Assembly: GCA_044361535.1 (NCBI GenBank)
Contig: JBIKIQ010000009.1
Span: 62,001-126,000, forward strand
Source: UBA952 sp044361535
GTDB taxonomy: Bacteria > Bacteroidota > Bacteroidia > Flavobacteriales_D > Crocinitomicaceae
Length of the DNA stretch: 64,000 nt
Direction of reading: 5' to 3'
The notes under the pieces were generated by a model. That model did no database searches and was not told where the DNA came from. It worked only from the letters and a program-made list of their open reading frames with translations. Position 1 is the first letter of the stretch. Each line of letters begins with the position of its first letter. Below, in pieces: positions 26,545 to 33,701 of this stretch. A program made the translations under genes and the position numbers.

Positions 26545-28072
26545 TGTATTGACTCATTAATCCAGTTCGAATGCCCGCTTGAAAAATTAAGTTTGACTTG
26601 GTGTTATCTATTATTTCATTTCGAAAAATTATACCCCCAAAAAGGTTGACATTCAATTTGGAGTTAAACCGAAAACCTACTTCTAATTGATTGTTAAGAA
26701 ACATACCATTTCTTTCAATAGAAGCAATTCTTACAGGAAGTAAAGCTTGTGATACAAAGTCGTTTAAAAAATATGTACTGCTTTTAAAATCAATATAATA
26801 GCGTTGAATTTCAGTATTAAATCTAAGCAACAATTCTTTAAATCCAGCACCTTTAATATGCGCCAATGGAAGATTGTAATTGCTATAATTCAAACGAGCA
26901 TAGGAATCTGAATACATGTTTTTTGAAGCCATGTTAAACTCCATTTGCACCATTGTATTTTTTAAGTTATACGGATTATGGTACCTCGTTCCTATCTGAG
27001 CAGCAAATTGATTTTTTCCACCACTTCCTATAGCAATTTGAGAGTAAATCCTGAAATTAGAAAATAGAATTTGTGAATAATTCAATCCATAAATGGTGTA
27101 AGTGGTTTTTGAAACAAGTGCTGACACCCCTGGAACTGGAATAAAATATAGTGGATTTAGAGATTTAGTTGCCAATGAATCCCCCATAGACCAAGTACTT
27201 CCTTCAAAAAAACTGATTATGCTTTTCTTCGAAAGTTGATACGAAATATAATTCACTGAAAATCCTTTCGGCTGATAATACGCTTCAACTGTACTGTTCG
27301 TTTTTTTTCGCACTAAATTCATGTGACGAGCTCGTAAAAAATTAAAAGTCCACTTCGAATTCAATTTGTAATCAACCCGAAAATAAGGGGAGCCACAGGT
27401 ATTGTCAGAGAGTAACATTGAACGATAACCCGAGCCGATAAACTGTTGATTATTCCCTGCTATAATTGATACTTGTTCTAGCGGTTTATAAATGAAAGAT
27501 CCTACAGCATAAGCATAGTCAAATGCATTCACTTTGAATGGTTTGGTTCGAGCTGCACCGGGCACTACCCCATTTTGTTGCTGGTAGCCATACCAATAGG
27601 TATACAATTCGCCATGGTCAGCAACATATTGTCTTTCAAATTCACTAAATCTGGCTTGATTTTCAAAAAAGGATGTGGAGAATGAAAAGTTCTTAAAAAG
27701 GTCTCCCTCGACCAATATTCCTCTTGTATTTTGGAATAAATTGGCTTTCGAGGTATCTAATAAATCTTTGCCAAGGCTTAATTGTCCTATTGCTGAAATA
27801 GTCAAAAAGTAATCTTTCCCCTCTAATTCAACCATATGTTTTCTTAACAAACCAACGGCTAAATCATTATACAATACAGAAGAATCTCGAATTGCGGAGG
27901 GTAGATTATAATCAGATTCGGTTATCGGTAAAAACCCATTTCCAGCATATGAATTTGGGCGAGTAGAATTCATTAATTGATCACGGTAATAACTGTGGGT
28001 TGAAATCAAGTTGTTCTGACTTAATCCAAAAAAACTACAGCAAAATACTAGAATTAATAGATAATACTTCAT
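26534..28072 (-). CDS. outer membrane beta-barrel protein, Wzi/RemB-like (first tandem copy)
   Basis: This 512-residue exported protein has a signal peptide (residues 1-18, ending FFGLSQ) and a long series of beta-strands. The motif FIGSGYRSMLLSDNTCGSPYFR marks the same family as the next gene, and the proteins share the preceding QAGVD/IIAGNNQ strand pattern. It overlaps cysQ by 4 nt (ATGA) and the second copy by 11 nt. It is likely in the outer membrane. The two paralogues have clearly diverged, so this is an old duplication. Confidence 0.7.
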   Translation of the reverse strand: MKYYLLILVFCCSFFGLSQNNLISTHSYYRDQLMNSTRPNSYAGNGFLPITESDYNLPSAIRDSSVLYNDLAVGLLRKHMVELEGKDYFLTISAIGQLSLGKDLLDTSKANLFQNTRGILVEGDLFKNFSFSTSFFENQARFSEFERQYVADHGELYTYWYGYQQQNGVVPGAARTKPFKVNAFDYAYAVGSFIYKPLEQVSIIAGNNQQFIGSGYRSMLLSDNTCGSPYFRVDYKLNSKWTFNFLRARHMNLVRKKTNSTVEAYYQPKGFSVNYISYQLSKKSIISFFEGSTWSMGDSLATKSLNPLYFIPVPGVSALVSKTTYTIYGLNYSQILFSNFRIYSQIAIGSGGKNQFAAQIGTRYHNPYNLKNTMVQMEFNMASKNMYSDSYARLNYSNYNLPLAHIKGAGFKELLLRFNTEIQRYYIDFKSSTYFLNDFVSQALLPVRIASIERNGMFLNNQLEVGFRFNSKLNVNLFGGIIFRNEIIDNTKSNLIFQAGIRTGLMSQYNDY

Positions 28073-28875
28073 GGTAAGATTTCACAAAGTGCACTTGTTT
28101 TTGCAATAAAATACGGATTGGTCAAATTTTCTTTATTGTATCTCAGCGGTTCGCCTGTTTCTGCATGATAGACAGTGCCACCCAGCGCTTCCAAAATTGC
28201 TTGTCCAGCAGCAATATCCCATTCCATTGTTGGGGCAAACCGAGGATAAGCATCTGCTTTTCCTGTTGCCAAATCAAAGAATTTGAGGGAGGAACCTTTT
28301 TTGATGTATTCTATTTCCGGTGAAATTGATTGTAACTTTTGAATGAATTTCAATACTGGACCGGAATGATGACTGCGCGAACAGGTCATGACAATAGGTG
28401 AATTTATAGCACTTGGAGTTTCAATTTTTCTCCAATTTTCATTTTTGTCAATATTTTCAAAATCTATGATGAAAACACCAAATTCTTTGGATCCAATTAT
28501 AATCTCCTTATTCACTGGTGAGGCAATCAAACCAAAAACAGGAGCTCCATTTTCAATCAAAGCAATGTTGACAGCAAATTCGCCATTTTTACTTACAAAT
28601 TCTTTAGTTCCATCTAGTGGATCGATACACCAACATTTTTTCCAATTACTACGTTCGGAAAAATGTGAATTTACACTTTCTTCGCCTGTAACTGGAATTC
28701 CAGTAGGGTCGAGGTATTTATGGAGTATTTCGGTGGATGCTGTATCGGCTAAAGTAATTGGTGAACCGTCAAGTTTATATTCAGCTTCAAATCCACTTAA
28801 ATAGATTTCCATAATCCGATTTGAAGCTTCAACTGCCCCTTGCAATGCTTGAAAATAGATTGTTTCTATTTCCAT
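28069..28875 (-). CDS. cysQ: 3'(2'),5'-bisphosphate nucleotidase CysQ
   Basis: CysQ hydrolyses adenosine 3',5'-bisphosphate to AMP, removing a by-product of sulfate assimilation. The inositol-monophosphatase fold is clear from GEES, the metal-binding DPLDGTKEF and the C-terminal WDIAAGQAIL. I chose the ATG at 28875 (MEIETIYFQAL): it overlaps the upstream stop as TGATG, and family members begin here. An upstream in-frame ATG at 28917 would add 14 residues inside the Omp28 gene. From the inner start the protein is 268 residues, the usual length. It sits in an envelope operon. Confidence 0.92.
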   Translation of the reverse strand: MEIETIYFQALQGAVEASNRIMEIYLSGFEAEYKLDGSPITLADTASTEILHKYLDPTGIPVTGEESVNSHFSERSNWKKCWCIDPLDGTKEFVSKNGEFAVNIALIENGAPVFGLIASPVNKEIIIGSKEFGVFIIDFENIDKNENWRKIETPSAINSPIVMTCSRSHHSGPVLKFIQKLQSISPEIEYIKKGSSLKFFDLATGKADAYPRFAPTMEWDIAAGQAILEALGGTVYHAETGEPLRYNKENLTNPYFIAKTSALCEILP

Positions 28876-29813
28876 CAGGGAATAAACTTTTGTTTTATAA
28901 CTTGATAAATTTCCCAAGTAACCCGATCATACACATAGATCAAAACATGCATATTTTCGGCATTGAAGTTGCCATCTAACTGATTTGGAACTACAAAAGA
29001 ATAATTTACATAGTATTTTCCATTTGATAGATCATCTGATGTCAAAGCTCTACCAAAAGCCTGATTGTTAAGGTTTCCGCGATGAATATCTCTGTGAACG
29101 TAGGATGAATTATGAGAATTATCGTTCATCTTTTGATCACCAACCAATGAATCCTCAATTAAATAAGCAACTAAACCAAGTTCATTCGATAAGTTTTGAT
29201 CCAGTTTTTCTACTTCAACATGTAAAAAAGCTCCTTTTGTCTGTGAGTAATAGTTTAACGCAGACTGAATATTTACCTTTAACGTGTTTTCAGACAGCAT
29301 GTTATTCACCATAGATGTCCATGAATTTGGGCTTTGAAAAATAAATCCATTGTTGAATCGATTAATTGTCCCCCTAGGATTTCCAATAAATCCTCCATCA
29401 TTGTTTCCAAAATAAGTTCCAATTTCTAGGCCTTGTGCATTTGTGAAATCAGTGGGGTATTGCGGCGGAGAAACCACTTGAAAATCTCCTATTCCTGTAG
29501 GCCCTGAATGGATGGATGCTGCGAAAACACGACTTGGATTGGCTTCATGTAGAGCGTGTGCTAAATCAGCTGCAGCTGGACAAAAAACACATTGATGACC
29601 GGTAAAATCTTCAATCAAAATATTTCTATTTGTATTTGAATTAGCCGTAAATTGCGGCCACTCATTCGCAACATAATCGCTCCAATTCCCCGGATATAAA
29701 GTGGTGTCAAGCTCAAGATTCACAGTTGGAGGATATGGATTATCTACATGATCACAAGATACTAAACCAAGCGTATAAATAAAAAGTAAAAAAATGAATG
29801 CGTATTTGTACAT
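28875..29813 (-). CDS. Omp28-related outer membrane lipoprotein with thioredoxin-like CxxC
   Basis: This 312-residue lipoprotein has its lipobox cysteine at residue 20 (LVSC). After a linker, ILIEDFTGHQCVFCPAA contains a CVFC pair (Cys75, Cys78) in a thioredoxin-like fold, as in the Omp28 family of Bacteroidota. A later segment is beta-rich. The gene lies 1 nt downstream of the DUF6029 gene, and its stop overlaps the cysQ start. With TlpA two genes upstream, a role in extracytoplasmic thiol or heme handling is possible, but no function is established for the family. Confidence 0.82.
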   Translation of the reverse strand: MYKYAFIFLLFIYTLGLVSCDHVDNPYPPTVNLELDTTLYPGNWSDYVANEWPQFTANSNTNRNILIEDFTGHQCVFCPAAADLAHALHEANPSRVFAASIHSGPTGIGDFQVVSPPQYPTDFTNAQGLEIGTYFGNNDGGFIGNPRGTINRFNNGFIFQSPNSWTSMVNNMLSENTLKVNIQSALNYYSQTKGAFLHVEVEKLDQNLSNELGLVAYLIEDSLVGDQKMNDNSHNSSYVHRDIHRGNLNNQAFGRALTSDDLSNGKYYVNYSFVVPNQLDGNFNAENMHVLIYVYDRVTWEIYQVIKQKFIP

Positions 29814-29814
29814 G

Positions 29815-31515
29815 TTAGAAGCTTTGAGTAAAACTAAATGTTAATCCATTTGAAGCAGGAACAAATCTACAAACTCCACCAACACAGAACAAACCTGCTC
29901 TTTGTCGACCATAATAGATTGAAATTCTTGTAGCGTCTTTCACATATCCAAAGGTGAAAATGGGATAATGAACTCTTTTGGCCTCAACCGGATTCCCATA
30001 ATTGTACTGATCCATGAACCCGAAGGACCAATGAGGTGATATAGTATACTCAACTAAAATTGTTGCCCAATCTCCTTTGTCATTTATTTTTCCTGCATCA
30101 GCTCCCTTTTGAATTGGATTCACAAACAATCCTTGAATTTCTGAACGAATAGCATGTTTTTTATTGATCTTGTAAGATGTTTCAATTACGCCAATGTGCG
30201 AAGAAATTATTCCTTTCGCATCGTTAGATATTTTTGCTACATCATTATTGATTGTAATATTGAAATAGGAAAAGATAAAACTCAATTTTTTATTGATTTT
30301 TTTTGTGACATTCACATTGATATCCCGCCAATAAAGACTATCACTCATATCGAAAGGTCTTGCGCGATAAGTTACACCAGTAGAATCTAATGGATTTATT
30401 CCCGATGTATGCTGAACAGGTCTGTATGTAGTAGAGATATTGAGATTAACTGTAGTTCCGTATTTTCCACCAAATAAGGTTCCTTTTTTAAATGAATATA
30501 GCACTTCTGCTTGATAAGCAACTTCTCCAAGAGGTTGAGTAGCATATGGATAAAGCGTTGCAACTAAATTGTACGTGTGTGTTTTATTAAGTGCCGGTAA
30601 ATAATTTATAAATACATCTTGTAAATCTTTTGTGCGGTCTGAACGATAACTCATATTGTCAACTGATTTTCCCGACAACATAACACCAAAGCCTTTTTTA
30701 GAATACCCCAAATTGAAAATAGCCGCGTGGCCGTAATTATAAATTTTATTATTGTCATTTGATGGGTCTTGTTCTTTTAATATATATTCTCCATCCAAAT
30801 TGAATTTTTTATAACGCGCTTTAAAACGTCCTCCGTAGGCTCCTACATTTTGTGGTAGAATTAAATCATTATCATTATCTGCTTGAAATTTACTGACAAA
30901 TGACACGCCCAATCCAAAATCCCAATCATTGGATAATAAGGAATCAAATGCTTCTTTAAAATTTATTTCTGCATCGACCCCTCTCACAATCCCGTCGCCA
31001 TGTATAATTTTCCCTTGTTGAAAAGATAAACGTTGGTATCCATATACTCCCTTTAGTGTTATTCCTGAATGAGGTTTTACAATTAGTCGGGCACCATCTA
31101 GAAGGTTATCATATCCAAGTGCTCTATCTTCATAGGCTCTTAGCGACAAACCAGCTCCAAATTGTTCGTAGAAAGAGCCCAACGTTACATCTACAAATCC
31201 GTTTGAATAACCAATATATCTCATCCCAATTCCTGTTCCATCAAACCGATTTGGGTAGCCTTGAATTCTGGGTAAATAGGATTCTAGCCTCATTCCAGCT
31301 TTGAAATTCCTATTGGTATACAAAACATTCATGTAGGAATTGATCAACCCTTTCTGAGCAGGCTGGGTTGCATCAATAATAGTATCATTATTTAAATACT
31401 GAAAAGTTGATTCGATGTTTCCTGTGAATGTACCGCCGTTTGTGAAATCTTGTGAATATGTAACCGAAGAAATACAGAGCAATAGAACCAGGAAAGTCTT
31501 TTGAATCATAATCAA
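29815..31515 (-). CDS. DUF6029-type outer membrane beta-barrel protein
   Basis: This 566-residue exported protein has a signal peptide (residues 1-22, ending TYSQD) and about twenty amphipathic beta-strands. It includes GSFYEQFGAGLSLRAYEDRALGYDN (about residues 114-138), a conserved-looking block of the DUF6029 family as I know it, and ends SFTQSF with a terminal phenylalanine as barrels often do. It follows tlpA after 1 nt and precedes the Omp28 gene after 1 nt, a gene trio recurrent in this phylum by my recollection. Substrate unknown. Confidence 0.75.
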   Translation of the reverse strand: MIMIQKTFLVLLLCISSVTYSQDFTNGGTFTGNIESTFQYLNNDTIIDATQPAQKGLINSYMNVLYTNRNFKAGMRLESYLPRIQGYPNRFDGTGIGMRYIGYSNGFVDVTLGSFYEQFGAGLSLRAYEDRALGYDNLLDGARLIVKPHSGITLKGVYGYQRLSFQQGKIIHGDGIVRGVDAEINFKEAFDSLLSNDWDFGLGVSFVSKFQADNDNDLILPQNVGAYGGRFKARYKKFNLDGEYILKEQDPSNDNNKIYNYGHAAIFNLGYSKKGFGVMLSGKSVDNMSYRSDRTKDLQDVFINYLPALNKTHTYNLVATLYPYATQPLGEVAYQAEVLYSFKKGTLFGGKYGTTVNLNISTTYRPVQHTSGINPLDSTGVTYRARPFDMSDSLYWRDINVNVTKKINKKLSFIFSYFNITINNDVAKISNDAKGIISSHIGVIETSYKINKKHAIRSEIQGLFVNPIQKGADAGKINDKGDWATILVEYTISPHWSFGFMDQYNYGNPVEAKRVHYPIFTFGYVKDATRISIYYGRQRAGLFCVGGVCRFVPASNGLTFSFTQSF

Positions 31516-31516
31516 C

Positions 31517-32014
31517 TTATTTAGTGCCTAATTTTTTAATTTCCTCCAATAGTTTTTCCTCATCACCTGGAGCATAATTGTTGTGAGAGTATACTATATT
31601 GCCGTCTTTATCAATTAGAAATGTATGTGGTACATTATTTACCCCCATTGCTCTTTTAAAGTCCCCATTCGGATCAAGTAATACTTCAAAATCCCAAGAC
31701 TTGCCATCAACGTAGGTAGAAACGGCATTTTTTGTTTTTTCATCATCAATTGAAACGGCAACAAGAGTAACTCCAGTTTCATCCTTCCAATCAGAATAAA
31801 CCTCATGAATAGTATTTAATTCTTTTTTACAAGGAGAACACCAAGTGGCCCAAAAACTAATCACAACAGGACCGGTGAAGCCCATTGTTGACGTGTTCAC
31901 TTTTTTTCCTTTTAAATCTTTTAAATCAACCGATGGAAGTTTTTTAAGATCTGACTCTTGAGTATTACCTGTAACAGAAAGGAAAATGAAGGATAAAAAT
32001 ACGATTGCTTTCAT
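31517..32014 (-). CDS. TlpA-family periplasmic thioredoxin-like disulfide reductase
   Basis: This 165-residue protein has a signal peptide (about residues 1-18) and a thioredoxin fold with the redox pair Cys59-Ser-Pro-Cys62 in SFWATWCSPCKKEL, a cis-proline in NVPHTFLID and the insertion typical of TlpA/ResA. It probably reduces disulfides or assists cytochrome c maturation in the periplasm. It is the first gene of the DUF6029-Omp28-cysQ-barrel operon, and a perfect -7 box lies 41 nt upstream. Confidence 0.9.
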   Translation of the reverse strand: MKAIVFLSFIFLSVTGNTQESDLKKLPSVDLKDLKGKKVNTSTMGFTGPVVISFWATWCSPCKKELNTIHEVYSDWKDETGVTLVAVSIDDEKTKNAVSTYVDGKSWDFEVLLDPNGDFKRAMGVNNVPHTFLIDKDGNIVYSHNNYAPGDEEKLLEEIKKLGTK

Positions 32015-32055
32015 AGTATAAAATTTATAAATCGCTTGACTTGCAATTTTTTTAC

Positions 32056-32063
32056 CAAAAATA
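32056..32063 (-). promoter_or_regulatory. -7 promoter element for the tlpA-led operon
   Basis: The minus strand reads TATTTTTG, a perfect TAnnTTTG match, 41 nt before the tlpA start and just after the stop of the WecA/MraY-like gene. No matching -33 element was seen. Confidence 0.4.
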
Positions 32064-32071
32064 ATTAAAAT

Positions 32072-33148
32072 TTAGTTGGTTTTATTTTTTGGTTTATGTT
32101 TTCGGGTATTTCGATACAAAAGTCCAAATACAATAAGGAAAAATAGTATGAAAAATAAATTAGGTAGTATTACATCATGAACCGTCAGGTAAACGATTAA
32201 CACAGAAAACAAGAAAGAAAACAAACCAATTATGGAAAAAATATACCAAACTTGTTTATCCGTATATCCTGCATAAACTAAATGATGGGTAGTGTGATCT
32301 TTTCCTCCCACCATTGGTGATTTTCCAGCCTTTAACCGATTAATCACTACGGTTAGAGTATCAGCCGCAGCAGGTGTTAATGCGACAAGCGTAATTACCA
32401 AACTTATCCACGAATTATGTTCTGTAGTTGACCCTAAATTCCACAAATATTTAATAGAGAAAAAAGCTACAAAAAGCCCTAAAAATTGGCTTCCCGCATC
32501 TCCCATGAACAATTTAGAGGGGTTTACATTAAAATAAAGGAAACCACTCAAGGCACCAAGAAGAGCGACAATTGTGAATAACCAAAATGGCTTACTAGGG
32601 TTTCCAATAACGTAACAACTCATTAGACATGCCAAAAGCGTAAAGAAAACAGTGGTAGCTGTAATTCCATCCATATTATCCAACATATTCAAGGAATTCA
32701 TTAAGGTAATCACCCAAACAACCGTAAATACCGAATCAAGCACAGGCACATGAAATAAATCAATTTTTACATCAGTGAATAAGAAAATTAAACCACAGAA
32801 AATTTGCATTAACAATTTAAAATAGGGCTTGGTATTGTATGCATCATCAGCTAGTCCCATCGTAAATGCTAATGAGGAAGCTAAAAATAAACCAACATAA
32901 TTGAGATCCCCAAACAAATTAAAGGTAGGAAACAACATGAGGGATAAAACAGTCGAAAATAAAAACCCAGCAAATAAACTAATACCACCTAGCGATGGTT
33001 TTGATTGATTACTCCACCTAACAACTACATCGTTATTATTTCGGATACCAAGAGATTTTGAAAATCTCAATAACAGTACGTTACTGACGATTGAAATGAT
33101 CATGGCCCCTATAAAAAAGAGCGTGTAGTGTAGTAAATATTCATTCAT
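32072..33148 (-). CDS. WecA/MraY-family undecaprenyl-phosphate sugar-1-phosphate transferase
   Basis: This 358-residue protein with about ten membrane segments starts glycan synthesis by moving a HexNAc-phosphate from UDP-sugar to undecaprenyl phosphate. Family motifs are DDAYNTKP (about residue 100), NMLDNMDGI (about 155), GDAGSQFLGL (about 216) and GGKDHTTHHLV (about 277); the His-rich loop is typical of WecA rather than peptidoglycan MraY. It ends the polysaccharide gene block, 7 nt after rfbC. Sugar specificity is unknown, though GlcNAc is common. Confidence 0.88.
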   Translation of the reverse strand: MNEYLLHYTLFFIGAMIISIVSNVLLLRFSKSLGIRNNNDVVVRWSNQSKPSLGGISLFAGFLFSTVLSLMLFPTFNLFGDLNYVGLFLASSLAFTMGLADDAYNTKPYFKLLMQIFCGLIFLFTDVKIDLFHVPVLDSVFTVVWVITLMNSLNMLDNMDGITATTVFFTLLACLMSCYVIGNPSKPFWLFTIVALLGALSGFLYFNVNPSKLFMGDAGSQFLGLFVAFFSIKYLWNLGSTTEHNSWISLVITLVALTPAAADTLTVVINRLKAGKSPMVGGKDHTTHHLVYAGYTDKQVWYIFSIIGLFSFLFSVLIVYLTVHDVILPNLFFILFFLIVFGLLYRNTRKHKPKNKTN

Positions 33149-33155
33149 TTTTCTC

Positions 33156-33701
33156 TCAATAAAACGGCGTCTGAAAATCCTGTAACAATACTCCCTCTTT
33201 GTCTTTTGGTGAGATTAATGGATTTTCTATTTGCCAATCTATCTGCAAGTTACGATCATTCCATAAAATAGTTACCTCAGAATTTGGATTATAATAGTTT
33301 GTACATTTATACGAGAAAATAGTGTTGTCTTCAAGTGCTAAAAAGCCATGTGCAAAACCTTCTGGTATCCAAAATTGATTTCTTTTTTCAGAAGAAAGTA
33401 ACACAGAGACATGTTTTCCATAAGTCTCTGAATTTTTTCGTAGATCAACAGCCACATCAAGAGCAGATCCTGAAATTACTTGAACTAGTTTTCCTTGTGA
33501 ATATGGGGGCAACTGTAAATGCAATCCTCTTAAAACACCTTTATTTGAAGACGAAAAGTTATCTTGAACAAACTTGGCATCCTTGATGAATTCTTGGTAG
33601 CGATTTTCATTATAGGATTCCAAGAAAAAACCTCTATGATCTCCAAAAACTTTTGGAAAAATTTCTATCAGCCCCTTTATTTCTTTTTCTTCGATTTCCA
33701 A
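33156..33701 (-). CDS. rfbC: dTDP-4-dehydrorhamnose 3,5-epimerase
   Basis: RfbC epimerises C3 and C5 of dTDP-4-keto-6-deoxyglucose on the way to dTDP-L-rhamnose. The 181-residue protein has the RmlC cupin fold: FGDHRGFFLESYN, RGLHLQLPPYSQGKLVQV with the catalytic His, and IPEGFAHGFLAL with the second conserved His. The start overlaps the end of the tyrosine kinase gene by 25 nt. The other rhamnose genes (rmlA, rmlB, rmlD) are not in the window. Confidence 0.94.
   Translation of the reverse strand: MEIEEKEIKGLIEIFPKVFGDHRGFFLESYNENRYQEFIKDAKFVQDNFSSSNKGVLRGLHLQLPPYSQGKLVQVISGSALDVAVDLRKNSETYGKHVSVLLSSEKRNQFWIPEGFAHGFLALEDNTIFSYKCTNYYNPNSEVTILWNDRNLQIDWQIENPLISPKDKEGVLLQDFQTPFY

Noticed and set aside
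28876..28917. Upstream ATG for cysQ
   Set aside because: The extra 14 residues lie inside the Omp28 gene, and the inner ATG overlaps the stop as TGATG and fits the family start.
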